Positions 26,322-33,892 of a stretch of DNA of 64,000 nucleotides are shown here, piece by piece. Each line of letters opens with the position of its first letter. The first letter of the stretch is position 1. The translations under genes were made by a program, and so were the position numbers. Origin of the DNA: Chryseobacterium sp. c4a (GTDB taxonomy: Bacteria > Bacteroidota > Bacteroidia > Flavobacteriales > Weeksellaceae); the NCBI RefSeq assembly GCF_009900745.1, contig NZ_WXVU01000003.1, positions 186,001 to 250,000 on the forward strand, given 5' to 3'. The notes under the pieces are model-generated. The model had not been told where the DNA came from. It saw only the letters and a list, made by a program, of their open reading frames with translations, and ran no database searches.

Positions 26322-28553
26322 TTATTTTACAGGCTTACTTCCCATTACAAATCTTAGCTCACCGCCATTCATAATATCACTGTGATTCAGTTCCCAGCTT
26401 TTATACTCTTTTCCGTTCAGAAACATTTTCTGTACGTAGATATTTTTATCTGAAATCTTATCTGCAATCACTGTAAAGGTTTTTCCGTTTTCCAATTGTA
26501 AAGATGCTTTCGGAAACTGGGGAGCTCCAATGGCATACACGGGCTTTCCTGGGGTAACAGGATAGAATCCTAATGATGAGAAAATATACCATGCTGACAT
26601 CTGTCCGCAGTCTTCGTTATTTACAATTCCATCTGGTTTGGCGGCATACATATTATCACGGATGTATTTTACCATTTTTTGGGTTTTATAAGGACTTCCT
26701 GCATAATTATACAAGTATGGAACATGATGTCCCGGTTCATCTCCAAATCCTAAAGATCCGATAAACCCTGAGATATCTACATGCTGCTCACCTTCCATAT
26801 GAAGGGCTTCAGAAAATGTCTTATCTAATTTTTCTTCAAACCCTTTCTTTCCGCCATATAGATTCATCATTTCATCGATCTGATGTGGAACAAAGAAATC
26901 ATAAGCCCAGATATTTCCGGAAACCCAATGTGGTTGAAGCTTTTTCCAATCATTAAGAGGAAAGTCTGCTAAGAATTTCCCATCTTTTTGTCTTGGCCAA
27001 AAATGATTATTTTCTTTATTAAAAGTATTCAGGAAGTTCATAGAACGTTTTCTGTACACTTCTGCTTCTTCTTTCTTTCCTAATTTTTCTGCCAGCTGCT
27101 GAATACACCAGTCATCATAAGAATATTCTAAAGTTGCAGAAACGGATGCTCCATTTTCTGAAGGAGAATAGCCTAACTTAATATAATCATTAAGGCCACC
27201 TCCACCATCACTACTGCTCATTTTATCGGTCAGAGAAGCATCTTTCATGGCTGCAAACGCTTTTTCGCTATCAATACCTGGTACTCCTTTTGAAATAGCA
27301 TCCCAGATTACTGATGCACTGTGATAACCTAGCATACAGAAATTATCATATCCGCATAATTCCCAGATTGGCATGTGATCTTTACGATCCGTATATCGGC
27401 TGATTAAGGAATTGGCAAATTCTTTTGTGTGTTTTTGATCCATAATAGTTAGCAAAGGGTGCGTGGCTCTGAATCCGTCCCAATAGGAATAAGTACTGTA
27501 GTTCGTAAACCATTTGGTATTCATATTTTCCTCGGCAGCTACGTAATCTCCGTTTACATCCATATAAAGATTCGGAGCAATAAAGGTGTGGTACACTCCT
27601 GTATAGAAAATTTTTCTTTGATTATCTGTTCCTCCGCTTACCTGGAATCTGCTGATAAGATCACGCCATGTCTTTTGTGCGGTTTCTTTAGCTTGTGCAA
27701 AATCTACGTTTTTAGCTTCTGCATCAAAGTTTTCCTGAGCATTTTCTGTGCTTACCGGAGATAGTGAAACTTTCACTTCGATGCTCTCATTAGCTTCTGT
27801 AGCAAATCTTACAAAGGCTTTCGCATCTTTAGCCAATGCAATTTTTTCGTTGTTTTTTATCTTTCCTTCAGCATATACTCCATAGGATTTGAACGGTTTG
27901 GAAAATTCCATAACAAAATAGGCAAACCTTTTTCCACCCCATCCATTGCTATAGCAATATCCTTTAATCTTATTGTTGCCTTCTACGCTTACTAATGTGT
28001 GGTAAATATTTCCGAAGATTTTATTGGTGGGATCAATAATGATATTGGCTTCATCAGTCTTTGGGAAAGTATATTTATGGAATCCCACTCTTGGAGAAGT
28101 GGTAAGTTCTGCTTTAACACCATAGCTATCCAGCATTACCGAATAATACCCGGGTACAGCAGTTTCTTTATCATGACTGAAGGTTGAGCGATATCCTGTT
28201 TCAGGTTTGTCTTCTGATCCCGGAACCATTTTTACCTGCCCTACCGTTGGCATTACCAAAATATCTCCAAGATCTGCCCAACCTGTTCCGCTAAGGTGAT
28301 TATGACTGAATCCCATAATCGTTTTACTGCTGTAATGATATCCGGAACACCAATCCCAGTCACCACTTTTCGTATTCTGATCCGGGCTCAGCTGAATCAT
28401 TCCAAAGGGTGTTGTTGCGCCCGGAAATGTATGCCCATGCCCTCCGGTTCCAATAAATGGATCTACCCAGGATAATACATCATTTTTATTTTGTTGGGCA
28501 TTTGCTGTAAAAACTAAGGCTGTAAAAAATGAAATAAGCAGTTCTTTTTTCAT
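26322..28553 (-). CDS. GH92 alpha-mannosidase
   Basis: A 743-residue exported GH92 enzyme (start at 28553, signal peptide ending FTANAQ; the ATG at 28598 adds 15 residues without support). GH92 blocks: WVDPFIGTGGHGHTFPGATTPFGM at the start, SGYHYSSKTIMGFSHNHLSGTG, SYWDGFRATHPLL, general acid Glu606 in FGDEPGHHVPYLYNYAG, and the base block NNEDCGQMSAWYIFSSLGFYPV. With canonical acid and base it should be an exo-alpha-mannosidase (1,2 or 1,3), acting on high-mannose N-glycan arms in the periplasm. It differs from the PUL's other GH92 at the acid residue. Confidence 0.93.
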   Translation of the reverse strand: MKKELLISFFTALVFTANAQQNKNDVLSWVDPFIGTGGHGHTFPGATTPFGMIQLSPDQNTKSGDWDWCSGYHYSSKTIMGFSHNHLSGTGWADLGDILVMPTVGQVKMVPGSEDKPETGYRSTFSHDKETAVPGYYSVMLDSYGVKAELTTSPRVGFHKYTFPKTDEANIIIDPTNKIFGNIYHTLVSVEGNNKIKGYCYSNGWGGKRFAYFVMEFSKPFKSYGVYAEGKIKNNEKIALAKDAKAFVRFATEANESIEVKVSLSPVSTENAQENFDAEAKNVDFAQAKETAQKTWRDLISRFQVSGGTDNQRKIFYTGVYHTFIAPNLYMDVNGDYVAAEENMNTKWFTNYSTYSYWDGFRATHPLLTIMDQKHTKEFANSLISRYTDRKDHMPIWELCGYDNFCMLGYHSASVIWDAISKGVPGIDSEKAFAAMKDASLTDKMSSSDGGGGLNDYIKLGYSPSENGASVSATLEYSYDDWCIQQLAEKLGKKEEAEVYRKRSMNFLNTFNKENNHFWPRQKDGKFLADFPLNDWKKLQPHWVSGNIWAYDFFVPHQIDEMMNLYGGKKGFEEKLDKTFSEALHMEGEQHVDISGFIGSLGFGDEPGHHVPYLYNYAGSPYKTQKMVKYIRDNMYAAKPDGIVNNEDCGQMSAWYIFSSLGFYPVTPGKPVYAIGAPQFPKASLQLENGKTFTVIADKISDKNIYVQKMFLNGKEYKSWELNHSDIMNGGELRFVMGSKPVK

Positions 28554-28595
28554 GATGTTTAAAATAAGTAGATCAAGTATTAAAGGTATTTTTAT

Positions 28596-28603
28596 CAAAA
28601 GTA
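28596..28603 (-). promoter_or_regulatory. Candidate -7 box (TACTTTTG) before GH92
   Basis: A TAnnTTTG match on the minus strand 42 bases upstream of the GH92 start at 28553, inside the 173-base gap after the GH18 lipoprotein gene. It may be an internal PUL promoter. Confidence 0.3.
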
Positions 28604-28685
28604 AAAAATTTACGTGCTATTATTCGTACAGAACACCTTGCTTCGCTATTTTTTTTCACATTCTGATGAGATTTCTATATTTTTA

Positions 28686-28712
28686 AGCTTTCCGAGTATT
28701 AATCGGAAAGCT
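28686..28712. other. 10-bp hairpin in PUL intergenic gap
   Basis: Perfect inverted repeat AGCTTTCCGA (28686-28695) / TCGGAAAGCT (28703-28712), loop 7, just after the GH18 lipoprotein stop codon (28727). No U-run follows on the minus strand, so it looks more like a processing or 3'-end-protecting hairpin than a terminator. Confidence 0.5.
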
Positions 28713-28726
28713 ATATTGATTTTAAA

Positions 28727-29704
28727 TTAAGGATTCATAATTTTAATCAGGTCATTGGTAACTTTAAAATTAGGCTTTAAAAGTCTGTCGTCATGTTGTG
28801 ACTCAAGTGGAGCGTCGCGATCTATAGCATAAGAGAATACCCCTCCTTTCTTTCCTGTTGCAGGTTCCCAGCGGGTGTAATCATAGGCTCTCCCGGTACC
28901 ATTCTGTGGATATTTTACATCATCCCAATAATTGGTAGGGTACCCTCTTTCTTCATAAAATGAAAAACCTGGTAAAAACTTTTTCATGCTGATATAAGGT
29001 GCATAGAGTGCAGAAACATTATTCAATCTTGCAATGCTACCGCCATACGCCTGATAGAATGTGTAATTATAATAAGCTGCTGTCTGAGTAAAAAAGTTTG
29101 TAGGATTCTGATTCGTATCATACACAAATAATTTTCCTGTTCCCGATTTTGGCCCAAAATACTTAGAGAGCGCTTTTGCTGCTGCAACATATTTAATGAG
29201 CGTTTCGCCTCTAGGATTACTTTCTATATCGATATCAACGCCATCTAAATTGTATTCACCAACCCATTTATCATGAATTCCCTTAGCCCATGCTGAATAC
29301 CCTATAGAGTCCTGCGTTCCGGTTGTGGTAGCATTCTTCAGATCTCCTAATGTGATAATAACCTTTGTTCCTCTTTTATGAAGATAGGGTACATAATTTG
29401 TTTTTAACATATTCCAATAGGCATTACCAGGAGGTGTTTCATAGGGGAATACCATTGCGATATCCAGACTGTCTGGTAAAGACCTCATACTTGGAATATT
29501 TCCTGCCACGGTAGCACTATCTCTCCAGGTACGATAATATCCTACTGAAATTTCGTGATCACTATTCTTGTAAGCAATAAGGTTTTCAAATTTTGTTTTT
29601 CCACCTGAATTGCTGTCATTCGGTTCATTACTTGTACATTTTACAAATAATGCTGCTGTAATAAAGAGACCCGAGACTAAATAGAAGTTTACATGTTTCT
29701 TCAT
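28727..29704 (-). CDS. GH18 endo-beta-N-acetylglucosaminidase lipoprotein
   Basis: A 325-residue lipoprotein (lipid Cys23 in LFVKC, then an acidic SNEPNDSNSGG stretch that fits a surface-export tether). A GH18 domain fills the rest, with the catalytic DGVDIDIE (Asp154 to Glu161) and the early VGYYRTWRDSA. It is the Bacteroidetes PUL type of N-glycan endoglycosidase kept on the cell surface next to SusCD. It has no LamG or T9SS tail, unlike the two other GH18 genes here. It lies 78 bases downstream of GH130. Confidence 0.88.
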   Translation of the reverse strand: MKKHVNFYLVSGLFITAALFVKCTSNEPNDSNSGGKTKFENLIAYKNSDHEISVGYYRTWRDSATVAGNIPSMRSLPDSLDIAMVFPYETPPGNAYWNMLKTNYVPYLHKRGTKVIITLGDLKNATTTGTQDSIGYSAWAKGIHDKWVGEYNLDGVDIDIESNPRGETLIKYVAAAKALSKYFGPKSGTGKLFVYDTNQNPTNFFTQTAAYYNYTFYQAYGGSIARLNNVSALYAPYISMKKFLPGFSFYEERGYPTNYWDDVKYPQNGTGRAYDYTRWEPATGKKGGVFSYAIDRDAPLESQHDDRLLKPNFKVTNDLIKIMNP

Positions 29705-29782
29705 AGTTGTATTTTGAATTTGGTTGTTATATCATGAGATCCGGGAATTAAGTATCTTTTGGGAAACTAGATTGATAATACT

Positions 29783-30754
29783 TTAAATGGAGTTCTTTTT
29801 CATAAAATCGATGATTTCTGAAATATGTCCGAAGGCAATAGCCACTACAGTATCCGCTGCTCCATAGTATACTGTTACTTTATCACCTTCCGTTAAAGCG
29901 GCACAAGGGAAAACTACATTAGGTACATCTCCTGCCAACTCATACAACTCTGCGGGAGCTAATAAATAAGGTTTTGTTCTATACAATACTTTCGAAGGAT
30001 CTTCAAGATCAAGCAAAGCAGCCCCCATTGAATATCTAAACCCGTTACAAGTATTGATTACTCCATGATAAAAAAGCAGCCATCCTTCTTCTGTTTTGAT
30101 AGGAACGGGGCCACCGCCAATCTTAGTACACTGCCATGCACTGTCTTCAAAAGGAGTTACTTTCATCACACAACGATGCTCACCCCAATATTTCATATCA
30201 GGACTATAGCTGATATAAATATCTCCAAAAGGTGTATGTCCATTATCACTTGGACGGCTCAACATGGCATATTTACCATTGATTTTCTCCGGGAAAAGAA
30301 CTCCATTTCTGTTGAAAGGAAGGAATGCATTTTCACATTGAAAAAATTCCTTAAAATCAAAAGTATATCCAATTCCGATAGTAGGCCCATTATATCCATT
30401 ACACCATGTGATCCAGTAACGGTCTTCTATAAAGGTAACACGAGGATCATATTTGTAATCGGATTCAATCATATCGGTATTCCCCGCCTGCATTTCAATA
30501 GGATTGTGATTGATATCCCAATTGATTCCATCTTTACTAAACCCTGCAAAAATATTCATCTGTACGGCTTTATTATCGCAACGGAATACTCCTGCAAAAC
30601 CATCTTCGAAAGGAATTACTGCGCTGTTGAATACACTATTGGATGTTGGTATTGCATATCTGTCAATGATCGGGTTTTCGGAAAACCTCCACATAATATC
30701 ATTACAACCTTCCGGGCGATCCTGCCAAGGGATCATTACTGATTGAGCTGTCAT
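29783..30754 (-). CDS. GH130 beta-1,4-mannosyl-N-acetylglucosamine phosphorylase
   Basis: A 323-residue cytoplasmic GH130 phosphorylase with no signal peptide. The start [34 protein letters not shown] and the block DYKYDPRV, with likely proton donor Asp103, match subfamily 2 enzymes such as Bacteroides BT1033. These phosphorolyse Man-beta-1,4-GlcNAc to mannose 1-phosphate and GlcNAc. That is the last step of N-glycan core breakdown and fits the GH18/GH92/GH125 neighbours. It lies 24 bases downstream of the MFS gene, suggesting that the carrier delivers the disaccharide. Confidence 0.92.
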   Translation of the reverse strand: MTAQSVMIPWQDRPEGCNDIMWRFSENPIIDRYAIPTSNSVFNSAVIPFEDGFAGVFRCDNKAVQMNIFAGFSKDGINWDINHNPIEMQAGNTDMIESDYKYDPRVTFIEDRYWITWCNGYNGPTIGIGYTFDFKEFFQCENAFLPFNRNGVLFPEKINGKYAMLSRPSDNGHTPFGDIYISYSPDMKYWGEHRCVMKVTPFEDSAWQCTKIGGGPVPIKTEEGWLLFYHGVINTCNGFRYSMGAALLDLEDPSKVLYRTKPYLLAPAELYELAGDVPNVVFPCAALTEGDKVTVYYGAADTVVAIAFGHISEIIDFMKKNSI

Positions 30755-30778
30755 AAAGTATAATTTACTTTTTAAAAT

Positions 30779-32080
30779 TTATTTATTAATGATTGGTTCT
30801 TCTTTCTGATTTTCTGAATAAGGGAAAGGAACAAATAAAGTCACAAGAAATGCAGGAATTGTAGCAATCAGCACCCAGATAAAGAACATTTTATACCCTA
30901 TCCAGTCACTAATCATTCCGCTGAACATTCCCGGAATCATTACTCCTAGGTTCATAATTCCTGTGGCAAAAGCATAATGGGCTGTTTTATGTTTTCCGGG
31001 AGCAATCTGCTGCATCATATAAAGCATTAATCCCACAAACCCGAATCCATAACCGAAATATTCTACAACAACAGCTATTCCTACAGGTAAAAGATCAACC
31101 GGTTGATAGTAAGCTAATAATGCATATACCACAAATGGAATATTGAATGCACAGCATAACCATATTAATGATCTCTTCAATCCGCGAGCTGAAATAAAAT
31201 ACCCCGCCAAAACAGACCCTAAAATAAATGCTGCAGAACCATAGGTTCCATAGATAAGCCCGATATCTGAAGTTGACAATCCCAGTCCACCTGAAGTTCT
31301 TGGGGCTTTAAAGAATAAAGGAGCAATTTTGATTGCAAAACCTTCTGCAAAACGGTACAAAATGATAAACAGGATACACCACAGAATTTTCTTTTTGGTA
31401 AAGAAAGAGGTAATCACTTCCCATAATTCTTGGCGAACATTTCCTGCTGTTTTTTCATCTTTCTGATTTTTCTCTTCTTTAGGTAAAATCAAATAATGAT
31501 ACGCAGCTAATGCGAAGAATAATAATGCATAAATCACCATAATGATCATCCAGGCATTGGTAACTCCTTTTGTTTTCTCTAAAACTCCGGCAACATATAC
31601 TAAAGCTCCGCTGCTGATAATTTTAGCAAGATTGTAAAACGCTCCCTGCCAACCAATATATCTGGCCTGTTCTTTATTACTTAGAAAACCAATATAGGTT
31701 CCGTCTGCAACAACATCATGAGTTGCTCCACAAAATGCAACGACAGCAAAAAGCGCAATACTGTATTTGAAAAAATCATGTAAAGGCAGGCTTAATGCGA
31801 TAAGAGCAAACAGAATTCCTATGGCAAACTGGGTAACAACAACGAAGAATTTTTTGGTTTTATAGATCTCCAGAAACGGGCTCCAAAGCGGTTTTAACGT
31901 CCATGAAAACATAATAAGTGCCGTCCAGAATGTGATCTGTGAATCCGAAACTCCCATGTCTTTATACATGATTCCTGAAACCGCATTAATGGTTACAAAA
32001 GGTACTCCCATTGCAAAATATAATGTGGATATCCAAAGAATCGGCTGAATCCGACGGGTTCCGGAGTTGTTTTTTCCCAT
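30779..32080 (-). CDS. AmpG-like MFS sugar transporter
   Basis: A 433-residue major-facilitator protein with about 12 hydrophobic segments. The half-way block GATHDVVADGTYIGFLS resembles the D-rich motif of AmpG/PAT-type carriers, which import amino-sugar oligosaccharides. A charged cytoplasmic loop (KEEKNQKDEKTAG, near residue 210) splits the two halves. Between susD and the GH130 phosphorylase, it most likely imports Man-beta-1,4-GlcNAc or mannose by proton symport; substrate is inferred from context only. Its 157-base upstream gap contains a candidate structured RNA. Confidence 0.85.
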   Translation of the reverse strand: MGKNNSGTRRIQPILWISTLYFAMGVPFVTINAVSGIMYKDMGVSDSQITFWTALIMFSWTLKPLWSPFLEIYKTKKFFVVVTQFAIGILFALIALSLPLHDFFKYSIALFAVVAFCGATHDVVADGTYIGFLSNKEQARYIGWQGAFYNLAKIISSGALVYVAGVLEKTKGVTNAWMIIMVIYALLFFALAAYHYLILPKEEKNQKDEKTAGNVRQELWEVITSFFTKKKILWCILFIILYRFAEGFAIKIAPLFFKAPRTSGGLGLSTSDIGLIYGTYGSAAFILGSVLAGYFISARGLKRSLIWLCCAFNIPFVVYALLAYYQPVDLLPVGIAVVVEYFGYGFGFVGLMLYMMQQIAPGKHKTAHYAFATGIMNLGVMIPGMFSGMISDWIGYKMFFIWVLIATIPAFLVTLFVPFPYSENQKEEPIINK

Positions 32081-32106
32081 ATTTAAAAATAAGATTCTAA
32101 AGAAAA

Positions 32107-32219
32107 AGAGAACATCTCAAGGCTCATTCCGGCTAAAAAACGAAACTATAAATTTTTTGGAGAGCCTACGTACCTCTCCTGCCTGAATGAATCAGATAAA
32201 TCTGACCTGAGATGTCTCT
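32107..32219 (-). ncRNA. Candidate structured RNA element between susD and the MFS gene
   Basis: Read on the minus strand, AGAGACATCTCAGG (32219-32206) pairs with CCTTGAGATGTTCTCT (32122-32107) as a 14-bp closing stem with two single-base bulges. Inside lie a perfect hairpin TCAGAT-TT-ATCTGA (32205-32192), a second stem TCATTC/GAATGA (32190-32185 with 32129-32124), and within that a hairpin GGAGAG...CTCTCC (32179-32159). A U-rich tract (CTCTTTTTCTTT) follows the closing stem. The 113-base multi-branch fold ending in a U tract suggests an attenuator or riboswitch-like leader for the MFS and downstream genes. It matches no riboswitch class I know. Confidence 0.5.
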
Positions 32220-32237
32220 GTATGATTTAAGATTTGA

Positions 32238-33875
32238 TTATTTTTTATCCCACCATAGCTTGGTACCTCCTGTATCCGGCCCATTAAGCATTTGTGCGGC
32301 TTGCTGATAATTATACAATGATGTTTTAGTACTGATGGTATAAGGAATTCTTCGAATCATTTCTTCCGTACTGATCGTTCCACCACTATTATTTTCTCTT
32401 ACTTTGAAAAGAATCGGGTATCCTGTTCTTCTTTGTTCAGCCCATGCTTCAGGGCCATTAGGATAAAGAGAAAGCCATTTTTGAGTAATAATTCTTTCCA
32501 GCTTTCTTTCATTAGAGTCACTATTATTCCATGCGATGGTAATCGTACTTAACTGAGGATCTCCTGCATTTACGTTATTGGAAGCATTTTTAGGATCTAC
32601 ATAAGGCATTTCTGTATCTGTGGAGTTAGCAAGATAAGTACTTACATCCGCTGCCTTTCCCCATTCTCCGAAAGACTGCTGTACCCCGGTTTGATAATTA
32701 GTCTGTATATCTCCTGCTCCTGCATATCCTCTCAATGCCGCTTCAGCTTTTAGAAACCAGGTTTCTGCAGCTGTAAATATTTTAAGCTTACCATCTGTTG
32801 CTGAAAAATAATCTGCTGATGCCGCTTTTGCCTGAGGTTTAGAGAATTCTCCATAGGTCGACTTACCATTTAATAAATTAATTCCCTGACGTATTCCTAA
32901 ATACTTATATTGGGTAATATCCTTAATCTGAGGATCTGTTGTTGGAAGGGCATAAGCAGGAAGTCTAGGATCTTTATACCCGTTCATATAAGCCATTAGA
33001 GGAGCTCCTATCATACAATCGCCATAGCTATAAATAATTAGACTTAATTCAGACTGACCTACACTTATTAAAGCATTATCTGTATTTTCTGTAATAAGTC
33101 CTGCGGATGAAGACAATGCTTCCTCAGCATATTTTCTTGATTTTGCAGGATCTGCATAACTCATTCTCATCGCCAACCTCAACTTAAGAGAATTAGCAAG
33201 TTTTGCCCACTGAACCATACTTCCACCGTACACTAAATCAGCTTTCTTAAGAGCTGATTTATCTTCTATTCTTTCCGTAGCAGAAGTTGCAATTACTTTT
33301 TGTAAGTCGTTGATAGCAGAGGTTAGATCTGCAATAAAATAATTATAAGCAGCTTCCTGAGAATCGAAGTCGGTTACTCCATTAGGATTAGGTGTTGAAT
33401 ATTTACTATATACAACTGGGCCATGATTATCGGATACTCTTGCAGCAGTAATCACTTTCAGTATGTTTTTTACAGCAAAGAAACCCGTAAAATCTCTCCC
33501 TGCATATATTTTATTAGCAGCATCATCAATAATCAGAGATAAATTGAAAATATCCTTTTGTTTATTGATAATTTTATTATTCCAATCCTCCACCATGGAA
33601 TACGTCAGGTTATTTACTCCACCATTAAATGGAGTGGCTGTACTGAACATTCCGCTGTACATATCCGCACTAAGGTTAGGATACCTCTGATAATCTGCCT
33701 GCAACTCTCTTTGCATGGATTTCATAGGATCTACAATTGCCTTAAAGTCTGCATAAAAATTTTCCGGGCCACCTAATTTTTCTTGATTATACTGTTCAAA
33801 ATCATTGGTACATCCTGTAGCTGAAAACAACATTACAGTTCCAAATGCTACTATTTTAATATGATTGAATTTCAT
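32238..33875 (-). CDS. SusD-like outer-membrane glycan-binding lipoprotein
   Basis: A 545-residue SusD/RagB-family lipoprotein (MKFNHIKIVAFGTVMLFSATGC, lipid Cys22). The sequence is of the SusD-like_2 subtype, with YFIADLTSAINDLQKVI, MVQWAKLANSLKLRLAMRMSYADP and LITQKWLSLYPNGPEAWAEQRRTGYPIL near the C terminus; these are TPR-type helices and the conserved end block. It caps the SusC channel and binds the glycan at the cell surface. It follows SusC by 17 bases, the standard pair. Ligand specificity for N-glycans is inferred from the operon. Confidence 0.92.
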   Translation of the reverse strand: MKFNHIKIVAFGTVMLFSATGCTNDFEQYNQEKLGGPENFYADFKAIVDPMKSMQRELQADYQRYPNLSADMYSGMFSTATPFNGGVNNLTYSMVEDWNNKIINKQKDIFNLSLIIDDAANKIYAGRDFTGFFAVKNILKVITAARVSDNHGPVVYSKYSTPNPNGVTDFDSQEAAYNYFIADLTSAINDLQKVIATSATERIEDKSALKKADLVYGGSMVQWAKLANSLKLRLAMRMSYADPAKSRKYAEEALSSSAGLITENTDNALISVGQSELSLIIYSYGDCMIGAPLMAYMNGYKDPRLPAYALPTTDPQIKDITQYKYLGIRQGINLLNGKSTYGEFSKPQAKAASADYFSATDGKLKIFTAAETWFLKAEAALRGYAGAGDIQTNYQTGVQQSFGEWGKAADVSTYLANSTDTEMPYVDPKNASNNVNAGDPQLSTITIAWNNSDSNERKLERIITQKWLSLYPNGPEAWAEQRRTGYPILFKVRENNSGGTISTEEMIRRIPYTISTKTSLYNYQQAAQMLNGPDTGGTKLWWDKK

Positions 33876-33892
33876 TTTTGTAATTGTAAAAG

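Noticed and set aside
30065..30742. A 225-codon plus-strand frame opposite GH130
   Set aside because: It is the antisense shadow of a well-supported GH130 gene; no domain or promoter.
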